Both the position numbers and the translations under genes were made by a program. DNA of 64,000 bases from Paenibacillus sp. FSL K6-1096 (GTDB taxonomy: Bacteria > Bacillota > Bacilli > Paenibacillales > Paenibacillaceae), in assembly GCF_037977055.1 (NCBI RefSeq), contig NZ_CP150274.1, positions 4,216,001-4,280,000 of the forward strand, written 5' to 3'. Under the pieces are notes generated by a model. It searched no databases, was not told the origin of the DNA, and was given only the letters and a program-made list of their open reading frames with translations. Positions 7,634-14,537 of the stretch are shown here, in pieces (the stretch's first letter is position 1; each line of letters begins with the position of its first letter).

Positions 7634-8542
7634 TTATTTCGCGCCTTCGAGTGCTTTTTGTGCCAGGGTGAAATATTCGCCAACGTGGATCGATACGCCG
7701 GAGATAGCGTCTGTCTTGCCTTCGGCATCCAGTGCAGGAGCCTGGCCTTTATTCTCAAGGAAGTATTTCTCGGCAAGTGCGATTTCTTCGTGCCATTCAG
7801 CAGAAGCGCCGCCGGCTTTCATGCCGTACTTGCCGTCTACGGAATATTGTTTCTTATCATCGCCTGCTGCATTCACACCGCTGAAATTAACAGCTACAAC
7901 GTTACCGTTAGCTACTGTCAGGGCTACAGTGGACTTCCAGCCGGATTCGGCATCCATTTCGCCTTCAGCTTTGTATCCGCCGTCTTTGTAAGGACCAGCT
8001 TCAGTTGGGCCGGCAGCAAGAGCGGCTTGAGCAGCGCCTACGAAGTCGCTGACATGAACGGATACGCCGGAGATTGCATCGGTTTTGCCTTCTGCATTAA
8101 CAGTCAGGGCTGCAGGGTCTTGTTTCTCAACGAGGAAAGCTTCTGCCTTAGCTGCCTGCTCATGCCATTCGGCTTGGGCGCCGCCCTTTTCAACCAGACC
8201 GTATTTGCCGTCTTCAGATACTTTTTTCTTCAGATCGCCGGCTGTTTTAGTGTTGAACGCATCCCAGTCAGCCTTGGTGATTTTGCCGCCTTCAACAGTC
8301 AGGATAGCAAAAGTCTGCCAGCCGGTATCCGGATCAACGTCTACGGTTCCGTAGTAAGTTCCGTCCTGGTATTTGCCTGTTTCAGCAGCAGGTGCAGCAG
8401 TGGCTTCAGCAGCAGGTGCTTCGGTTGCTGCAGCAGGAGCATTGGTCGCTGCGGCGTTGCTGTCGTTCTTGTCATTGCCGCATCCGGCGAGCAAAGTGCC
8501 AAGAACCAGGGCGCTTGACAGGAGTACAGAAGCTTTTTTCAT
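7634..8542 (-). CDS. pplA: Extracellular electron-transfer flavolipoprotein with two FMN-binding domains (PplA-like)
   Basis: 302 residues. A lipoprotein signal ends in LLAGC (Cys21), then an Ala/Thr/Pro-rich linker runs to about residue 55. Two homologous FMN-binding domains follow (about 57-175 and 183-300), each with a GKYG...AEWHE segment and each ending in DAISGVS (155-161 and 278-284). This motif corresponds to the DxxSGAT-type site where ApbE/FmnB-type transferases attach FMN; here a serine stands where threonine is usual. Listeria PplA has the same tandem design and relays electrons from quinol to flavins or metals outside the cell. RBS GGAGGT precedes the ATG. FmnA/FmnB and EetA/EetB are not in this window. 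Confidence 0.87.
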   Translation of the reverse strand: MKKASVLLSSALVLGTLLAGCGNDKNDSNAAATNAPAAATEAPAAEATAAPAAETGKYQDGTYYGTVDVDPDTGWQTFAILTVEGGKITKADWDAFNTKTAGDLKKKVSEDGKYGLVEKGGAQAEWHEQAAKAEAFLVEKQDPAALTVNAEGKTDAISGVSVHVSDFVGAAQAALAAGPTEAGPYKDGGYKAEGEMDAESGWKSTVALTVANGNVVAVNFSGVNAAGDDKKQYSVDGKYGMKAGGASAEWHEEIALAEKYFLENKGQAPALDAEGKTDAISGVSIHVGEYFTLAQKALEGAK

Positions 8543-8579
8543 TTTGATATGACCTCCAAGAAAATAGTTTAAAATATAT

Positions 8580-8631
8580 ATATTAAAATGTAAAACATTT
8601 TAATAGCGATTGGAAGTGATAAAAATCACTT
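8580..8631 (-). promoter_or_regulatory. Fnr-like operator and possible promoter of pplA-ndh2
   Basis: A perfect palindrome AAGTGAT-AAAA-ATCACTT (8614-8631) contains GTGA-N6-TCAC, the core of Crp/Fnr-family sites (B. subtilis Fnr: TGTGA-N6-TCACA). A TACATT hexamer at 8592-8587 would give a start near 8580, placing the site about 41 bp upstream, the class II activator position. The start point is inferred. Confidence 0.5.
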
Positions 8632-8773
8632 TATAAATGACAAATGTCACGTTTAAATCGGTCTTAAGTCCCTTTTTGTAGCAGGCATACGACATATATC
8701 GGTAAGCAAAAGAAAAAATTTAATGATCTCGTTTCTTGTTCGATGGCATTTTAGCACAAGCAGGGGGATTGTC

Positions 8774-8791
8774 ATGTGAAAATAATCACTT
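8774..8791. promoter_or_regulatory. Second Fnr-like palindrome
   Basis: TGTGA-AAATAA-TCACT (8775-8790) matches the Crp/Fnr pattern with one outer mismatch. It lies in the AT-rich interval between pplA and the divergent csbD gene, about 160 bp from the first site. A Rex-type site (TTGTGAA-N4-TTCACAA) fits less well. Confidence 0.45.
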
Positions 8792-9023
8792 AAATATTAA
8801 ATAATTTTACTTCTGAAGTATATCAAATTTTATGATTTTTGAATAGCTTTTTTAAAAGGCTTTTATGTGACAATATATGAGTTTTTTCGCGCAGAAAGCG
8901 TCAGCGGGCACTTCAGGACGGGCACCCGGTCCGATTCAGCCAAAAGTCATAGGGGTAATACTTCACAAGGAATTATAAGCTTATGCCACACTATAAAAAG
9001 ACAGCGAAGGAGATGAGCTTGTA

Positions 9024-9227
9024 GTGGATAACAATGTGATCAAAGGCAAATGGCTGCAGATTAAAGGTGAAGCGAAGAAGCAATGGGGCAAGCTGACGGA
9101 TGATGATCTGGACGTGATTGCCGGTGAAAAAGACAAGCTGGTAGGCAAGCTGCAGGAGCGTTACGGCCATTCCAAGGAGGACGCCGAAGCGGAATACGAT
9201 AAATGGGAGCAGTCCTACCGGAGCTAA
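9024..9227 (+). CDS. CsbD family stress protein
   Basis: 67 residues, typical for CsbD. The sequence has the hallmark IKGKWLQIKGEAKKQWGKLTDDDLDVIAGEKDKLVGKLQERYG. It is a small, charged, soluble helical protein whose molecular role is unknown; in Bacillus csbD belongs to the sigma-B general stress regulon. The start is GTG, with AAGGAG about 11 bases upstream. I did not find a convincing sigma-B promoter. The gene is monocistronic and ends in a terminator. Confidence 0.9.
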   Translation: MDNNVIKGKWLQIKGEAKKQWGKLTDDDLDVIAGEKDKLVGKLQERYGHSKEDAEAEYDKWEQSYRS

Positions 9228-9255
9228 AATATAGGCTTGAAGTATCAGGAAAAGG

Positions 9256-9288
9256 AGCGCGGATCAGAGCTGATTCGCGCTTCTTTTC
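9256..9288 (+). terminator. Terminator after csbD
   Basis: AGCGCG plus ATCA (9256-9266) pairs with TGAT plus CGCGCT (9271-9281) around a GAGC loop, with one internal mismatch, followed by TCTTTTCT. Confidence 0.75.
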
Positions 9289-9458
9289 TGCCCGCACCCG
9301 CAAGCAGCGCAGGATGCGAAATCAATGTGCGTAAATCAGCCCGCCCTCTCATACACATACATATGTTATAGCCCTGTTGCTTCATGTTTTCATCCCTCTA
9401 TATATGATACTATAAACAATATCGCTGAGATCTCATTTTTCGCTGCAGGAGTGAAGCT

Positions 9459-10871
9459 ATGGAATATGTCAAAATCTTTTTTGTGAATACAGCACTGCTA
9501 ATTACACTGTCCTATCTGGCTAATTTAATATACAAGCATACGGTGACCTACGCTTCTGAGCCTGTCAAAAAAATGAGCTGGGTGCTGCTGGCCATCTTCG
9601 CAGGGTGGATCAGCAGCTTTTTCGGATACCGTCTGCAGGAGCATGTGATTTTTGATCTGCGGTTTGTGCCGCTCATCATCTCTACCCTGGCTTATCCCCA
9701 GCCGCTGGTTCTGCTCATCATCGGAATCGGGACCGGGCTGACCCGGCTGACCTTCGGGGTGACGGAAGCGGCGCTTGTGGGAGTGCTGAACCTGTCGCTC
9801 CTGGGTCTGCTCTGTGCCGGCTTAAGCCTCTGGATGCAGCGTTCGGCGATGTCAATGGTCCGCAAGGGCACGGTTGTCATTCTGGCTGTCAATCTGGTGA
9901 ATACGCTGAATATCGCTGTATTCGGGGTCATTCCCACACGGGAATACATAGCGGATATTATGCCCGTTACCTTGTCTGCGGGGCTGGTGCTCAGTGTGCT
10001 GTTTGCGCTGATTATCCGGGACTTCCATCTCGACCTGATGCGAACCGGGCAGATTGTAAGAGCCAATGAGCTGTTGTCGGAACAGACGGAGGAGCTGCAC
10101 AAGAACAAGATTGTGCTGGAGGAACGGGCCAAGCAGCTGATGCTTGCCTCGCAGTTCAAATCGGAGTTCCTGGCGAATATGTCGCATGAATTGCGGACGC
10201 CGCTGAACAGCATTATTAATCTGTCTCAGATGATTGAAGAGAGCGACGATGGGATGAGTGCAGAGGAGCTGTCTGAATACGGCGGAATTATACGCCGCTC
10301 GGGGGAAGAGCTGCTCTCGCTGATTAATGACATTCTTGACCTGTCCAAGGTGGAGGCCGGGAAGCTCGATGTAGTGATAGAGGAGCTGAATATCAGCGAG
10401 GTGCCGGACCTGCTGGTTCAGCATTTTGGCGTCATTGCCAGACAGAAGCAGCTCACGTTCAACGTGCAGATGGATGAAGCGGTGCCTCCTGTGATCTACA
10501 CAGATCCCCAGCGGGTGCAGCAGATTCTGCGCAACCTGCTCTCGAATGCCTTCAAATTCACTGCCGCCGGCGGGGTCTGCATGAATATCCGGGTGGCGGA
10601 ACGGCAGGAAGGGCCTGCTTCGCGCAAGTGGGTCGTCTTCGAGGTGCAGGATACCGGCATCGGCATCCCACCGGAGAAGCATGATCTGATCTTCGAGGCC
10701 TTTGAGCAGGCGGACACGAATATAAGCCGTAAATATGGCGGCACGGGGCTGGGCTTATCCATCAGCAGCAACCTGGCCCGGCTTCTGGGCGGCTTCATTA
10801 CCCTGCATAGCCGGGAGGGTGAGGGCAGCTTATTTTCGTTACATCTTCCGCTTCCTTCCGGGACATCCTGA
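9459..10871 (+). CDS. Orphan membrane sensor histidine kinase with 5TM-type sensor
   Basis: 470 residues. The first 190 form about six membrane segments of the LytS/YhcK 5TM receptor type, followed by a coiled-coil linker (about 200-230). The H box SHELRTPLNS has the phosphorylated His near 241. The N box (LRNLLSNAFKF) and the G boxes (DTGIGIP, GGTGLGLSI) are complete, so the kinase should be active. RBS CAGGAG precedes the ATG. No response regulator gene adjoins, so the partner is elsewhere. The signal is unknown. Confidence 0.87.
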   Translation: MEYVKIFFVNTALLITLSYLANLIYKHTVTYASEPVKKMSWVLLAIFAGWISSFFGYRLQEHVIFDLRFVPLIISTLAYPQPLVLLIIGIGTGLTRLTFGVTEAALVGVLNLSLLGLLCAGLSLWMQRSAMSMVRKGTVVILAVNLVNTLNIAVFGVIPTREYIADIMPVTLSAGLVLSVLFALIIRDFHLDLMRTGQIVRANELLSEQTEELHKNKIVLEERAKQLMLASQFKSEFLANMSHELRTPLNSIINLSQMIEESDDGMSAEELSEYGGIIRRSGEELLSLINDILDLSKVEAGKLDVVIEELNISEVPDLLVQHFGVIARQKQLTFNVQMDEAVPPVIYTDPQRVQQILRNLLSNAFKFTAAGGVCMNIRVAERQEGPASRKWVVFEVQDTGIGIPPEKHDLIFEAFEQADTNISRKYGGTGLGLSISSNLARLLGGFITLHSREGEGSLFSLHLPLPSGTS

Positions 10872-10902
10872 CACCACCAATAACATTTGTGAATTCGGTA
10901 TA

Positions 10903-10930
10903 TTGACAGACGCCTGACGCGGAGTAGAAT
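10903..10930 (+). promoter_or_regulatory. Sigma-A promoter of the MFS gene
   Basis: TTGACA (10903-10908), a 16-bp spacer and TAGAAT (10925-10930) precede the MFS start at 10967. Confidence 0.65.
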
Positions 10931-10966
10931 GGAGCAAAAGCCGCGTCAAAGGAGAGTCATCACCCC

Positions 10967-12241
10967 ATGAACATCATGAGAAGCAGGCCGCAGCGCAGCC
11001 GCTCCAAAGAAGTGCGCAAGGCCTCTGTACACCGCAAGAATCTGCAGATTGCAACCTTCGAGGGGATTCCTTCCACCATCTTTCAGGTGCTGCTGCAAGG
11101 CCAGTTCCTGACAGGCTTTCTGTTATACCTTGGCGCAAGCTCCAGCCAGATCGGATTCGTCCTGGCGCTTACCACCCTGGTGAATGTGGCACAGATTGGT
11201 GTGGCCTTCCTGATCCAGAAGCTGCCGAGCCGCAAATGGGCGATGGTTACGTTTATCGGGCTGCACAGACTGTTATGGGCCTCCACCGGCCTGGTTCCGT
11301 TTATTTTTCCGCAAGAATATTGGGTTACTGCGTTCATTGGCTTATATACCATTGCCTTCATTGCCAACACCGCCGGGGGGGTGCTGTGGAACTCTGTCAT
11401 CAGCGATCTGGTGCCTGCAAGGGTCAGAGGACGCTACTTCGGCATCCGCAACACATTCCTGAATGCGCTGGGGAGTCTGGTGATGTACGGGGGCGGCATC
11501 GTGCTGGACCGTTATCCGGGCGGGCAGGGGTTCCTGATCGTATATATAGTGGTCTGGATTTTCTCCACCGCTAATATTATCGTGTTCTTCTTTTACCCGG
11601 ATGTGCCGTTTGAGAAATCTGCGGAGAAGAACTTCCTCCCGATGCTGAGGAAGCCACTTCAAGACAAGCTGTTTATGAAGTCTACCCTGTTCCTGGCCGC
11701 ATGGCTGCTGCTGCAGAACCTGACCGTTCCGCTATACTCATATGTCATGCTTCAACTGTTGAATATCAATTACGAGAAGCTGTCGCTGCTGAATGTGGCC
11801 CAGACCGTCTTCATGATGGCCAGCTTCTATGTATGGGGGAACCTCAACGCCAGGCACAGCAACAAGAAGCTGCTGCTCTGGACGCTGCCGATTATTGCCG
11901 TCTCCTCTCTGATCTGGGGATTGTTGTCCGTGCTGCCGGTGCTGCCGGTCTTGTTTGCTGCCCATATTGTGTTCGGCGTGGGTGTGGGCGGATTCAACCA
12001 GCTGGCGTTCAACTTCATTATCGGGGATACGCCCAAGGGGGAGCGCCCGATGTACATGGCGATGTATGCGGCACTGACCGGTCTGGCGGCGTTCTTCGGC
12101 CCGCTGCTGGGAGGACGGATCTATGAATGGATTAAGGAATGGCCTCACGATATACAGGTCTATGGAATGCAGCTTGTCGTAGGCGTGCTGATGATTGCTC
12201 TGGCGCTGCTGCTGGGCCGGCGCATCCTGCGGGATGAATAG
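10967..12241 (+). CDS. MFS transporter
   Basis: 424 residues with about twelve hydrophobic segments and a basic N-terminal tail (SRPQRSRSKEVRKASVHRKN). The loop VPARVRGRYFGIRNTFLNALG after the fourth segment is the kind seen in a subgroup of uncharacterised MFS permeases of Bacillota. RBS AAAGGAGAG lies upstream of the ATG and a good promoter precedes it. The substrate cannot be assigned. The following oxidoreductase gene begins 32 bp downstream and may be co-transcribed. Confidence 0.8.
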   Translation: MNIMRSRPQRSRSKEVRKASVHRKNLQIATFEGIPSTIFQVLLQGQFLTGFLLYLGASSSQIGFVLALTTLVNVAQIGVAFLIQKLPSRKWAMVTFIGLHRLLWASTGLVPFIFPQEYWVTAFIGLYTIAFIANTAGGVLWNSVISDLVPARVRGRYFGIRNTFLNALGSLVMYGGGIVLDRYPGGQGFLIVYIVVWIFSTANIIVFFFYPDVPFEKSAEKNFLPMLRKPLQDKLFMKSTLFLAAWLLLQNLTVPLYSYVMLQLLNINYEKLSLLNVAQTVFMMASFYVWGNLNARHSNKKLLLWTLPIIAVSSLIWGLLSVLPVLPVLFAAHIVFGVGVGGFNQLAFNFIIGDTPKGERPMYMAMYAALTGLAAFFGPLLGGRIYEWIKEWPHDIQVYGMQLVVGVLMIALALLLGRRILRDE

Positions 12242-12273
12242 GGGTTAGGGCTTAACAATAAGGAGGGAATCCG

Positions 12274-12936
12274 GTGACAAGGATTGCACTGGTATTGGGA
12301 GCTACAGGTCTGGTCGGCCGCGCGCTGACCCGGGATTTGCTTGGCGGGAATTGGGACGAGGTCCGGGTACTGGTCCGCCGGCCGCTGGAGCTTAACCATC
12401 CTAAGCTGAAGCAGATTGAGGTGGACTGGGAACGGCTGGAGCAGTACGGGGAGCAATTCGCCGGTGTCTCTGCGGTATTCTGCTGCCTGGGAACGACCAT
12501 CAAGAAGGCGGGCTCGCAGAAGCAATTCGAGCGGGTCGATCTGGAGTATCCGCTGGCTGCGGCGGCTCTGGCCAAGGGCAAGGGCGTGAAGCAGTTCCTG
12601 GCCGTATCCTCGATGGGAGCCAATGCGAAATCCCGCACATTCTACAGCCGGACCAAGGGGCGGACAGAGGAAGGGCTGATTGCCGCCGGCTTCCCCGGCC
12701 TGCATCTGTTCCAGCCCTCCTTGCTCCTCGGGGAGCGGGAGGAGTTCAGGCTGGGCGAACGGGTGGCCGCTGTGCTGATGAAGGCGCTGGATTTCGCTAT
12801 GGTGGGCAAAGCCGCGAAATACCGGGCCATCCCTGCGGCTATAGTGGCACGCGCGATGATGAACATTGCCCAGGCGGATACCGGCGGTGTTCATATCTAT
12901 ACCAATGATGTTATTCATGTGATCGGCAGGCATTAG
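12274..12936 (+). CDS. NAD(P)-binding atypical SDR / NmrA-like oxidoreductase
   Basis: 220 residues. The start is GTG after AAGGAGGG. The N-terminus IALVLGATGLVGRALTRDLL is a Rossmann nucleotide-binding motif, and FLAVSSMGANAKSRTFYSRTKGRTEE carries a Ser and a Tyr-x3-Lys arrangement (YSRTK). It resembles HTATIP2/HIM1-like epimerase-type reductases. Substrate unknown; a soluble cytoplasmic enzyme or NADPH sensor. Confidence 0.8.
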   Translation: MTRIALVLGATGLVGRALTRDLLGGNWDEVRVLVRRPLELNHPKLKQIEVDWERLEQYGEQFAGVSAVFCCLGTTIKKAGSQKQFERVDLEYPLAAAALAKGKGVKQFLAVSSMGANAKSRTFYSRTKGRTEEGLIAAGFPGLHLFQPSLLLGEREEFRLGERVAAVLMKALDFAMVGKAAKYRAIPAAIVARAMMNIAQADTGGVHIYTNDVIHVIGRH

Positions 12937-13055
12937 GTTAGGGGGCTGCTGCACCGGAGTTTGCCAACAGCAGGCTACTGGACGTACAATGAGACCATTC
13001 ATGAAATAGGCTCGGCGGTCTCAAGGCCGCAATGAGCGATCAGGAGGAGAGAAAC

Positions 13056-13436
13056 ATGACGAAGAAGCAAGTAGCTACAAGCAAAGCCCCGGGCGCCATC
13101 GGTCCATACAGCCAGGCGATTGTTGCCGGGAACTGGGTATATACCTCAGGCCAGCTCGGCATGGACCCGGAGACGGCGGTGCTGCCGGACAGCGTACAGG
13201 ATCAGGCGCGCCAGTCGCTCAGCAATGTGAAGGCGATTCTGGAGGAAGCAGGGGCCTCGATGGACCATGTGGTGAAGACAACGGTGTATCTGAAGGACAT
13301 GAATGATTTCGCCGCTGTGAACGAGGTGTACAGCAGCTTCTTCACCGAGCCGTATCCGGCCCGCAGTGCTGTGGAGGTCGCACGCCTGCCCAAGGATGCG
13401 CTGGTGGAGATTGAAGCCGTAGCGCGTAAGAAATAA
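13056..13436 (+). CDS. RidA family reactive-intermediate deaminase
   Basis: 126 residues, the usual size. It contains KAPGAIGPYSQAI, YTSGQLGMDP and PARSAVEVARLPKDALVEIEAVA, the RidA (YjgF/YER057c/UK114) signature; the arginine of PARSAVEV is the conserved active-site residue. RidA hydrolyses reactive enamine/imine intermediates released by PLP enzymes. The ATG at 13056 has AGGAGGAGA upstream; an in-frame ATG at 13032 has no site. A strong terminator follows. Confidence 0.93.
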   Translation: MTKKQVATSKAPGAIGPYSQAIVAGNWVYTSGQLGMDPETAVLPDSVQDQARQSLSNVKAILEEAGASMDHVVKTTVYLKDMNDFAAVNEVYSSFFTEPYPARSAVEVARLPKDALVEIEAVARKK

Positions 13437-13458
13437 GCATAGCTCACAAGCATAACGA

Positions 13459-13496
13459 ATCCCCCGCACCCTGAATGGGCTGCGGGGGATTTTTGG
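13459..13496 (+). terminator. Terminator after ridA
   Basis: ATCCCCCGCA (13459-13468) pairs with TGCGGGGGAT (13481-13490), followed by a short T run. It lies between convergent genes. Confidence 0.85.
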
Positions 13497-13532
13497 CATG
13501 AAGCCCTGTTCAGAGCTATGGCCCATGCCCGC

Positions 13533-14297
13533 CTAGTAACGGTTACGGGAACGGCGCGGGGTGAGCAGCAGCCAGATGCTATAGAGCAGCAGAAGTCCTG
13601 CGGCAATCAGCCCGGTGAAATACACTTCATTCGTATCCTTATGTTCCACAGCAATGGCGATATAGGCCCAGACGAAGACCAGCGGATAGATGCTGTCCCG
13701 GTACGGGAAGCTGACCAGCACAGCCAGCACGGTGCCCACGCAGAGCATAATGACCGCCCAGAACGGGCCGCTGAGCCCGAAGCCGCCCCAGTCGTTCTTC
13801 ACCAGTACGACGCTGACATTGACGATGGTGGCGACAGAGATCCAGCCCAGGTAGAGGCTGAACGGGAGCCTCACCAGCCATTTCTCGCCGGTTGTAGGGT
13901 TCGGGATGAAGCGGGTACGCCGGTAGATAACGATCAGGGAGAGCAGCAGCAGCACCATAGCCGCCAGCGACAATTCAATGTACAGGTAATGCCAGAGGAG
14001 CAGCCAGCCCATATTGAACAGACAGCTGAGCATGAACCAGATGCCGATCCGCTGTACGGAATCTCTGGCTCCGGTGGAGCTGCGGAACTGATAGATCACG
14101 AACCCGGCCAGCAGCAGATAGATAACGGACCAGATGGAGAAGGCATAACCGGCCGGGGTGAGATACGTATGATACCTGTCCGAAATTTCAGCGGTGCTGT
14201 TCCCGCCCAGCGGCAGCGTAACCGATAGGGTATTAACGGCAATTACGCCCAGGAAGAGCAGCAGATTGCCCCATTTATAAGGATTGCTTGCACGCAC
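13533..14297 (-). CDS. TspO/MBR-like tryptophan-rich membrane protein
   Basis: 254 residues with about seven hydrophobic segments. The motif LTPAGYAFSIWSVIYLLLAGFVIYQF and the later LLWHYLYIELSLAAMVLLLLSLIVIY, with conserved tryptophans, are typical of the long bacterial relatives of TspO (tryptophan-rich sensory proteins). TspO proper is about 160 residues with five helices; the extended form has unknown function. GTG start with AAGGAGTGA upstream. Divergent from the GH31 gene. Confidence 0.7.
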   Translation of the reverse strand: MRASNPYKWGNLLLFLGVIAVNTLSVTLPLGGNSTAEISDRYHTYLTPAGYAFSIWSVIYLLLAGFVIYQFRSSTGARDSVQRIGIWFMLSCLFNMGWLLLWHYLYIELSLAAMVLLLLSLIVIYRRTRFIPNPTTGEKWLVRLPFSLYLGWISVATIVNVSVVLVKNDWGGFGLSGPFWAVIMLCVGTVLAVLVSFPYRDSIYPLVFVWAYIAIAVEHKDTNEVYFTGLIAAGLLLLYSIWLLLTPRRSRNRY

Positions 14298-14537
14298 AGA
14301 ATCACTCCTTAATCTAAGAATATGAAGCGTTCTTAACCTTGGCCTATATAAAATATACCCGGAACGCCACCCGTTCAGACCATTTTCGCCAAAAAAATGA
14401 CTGACAGGTCATAAGATCGGCGGATAGCATCCCGCAGGCTCGGGGTAATATGTAGCAAGAAGAGACAATGCAGGAGACGTCACAGGTCCCTGTTGCGTTC
14501 GGGATCATACTATCATTATGGAGGGGGATAAGAAGAT

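Noticed and set aside
8935..8990. Sigma-B promoter before csbD
   Set aside because: A GGGGTAATA stretch is present but no GTTTAA-like -35 at suitable distance.
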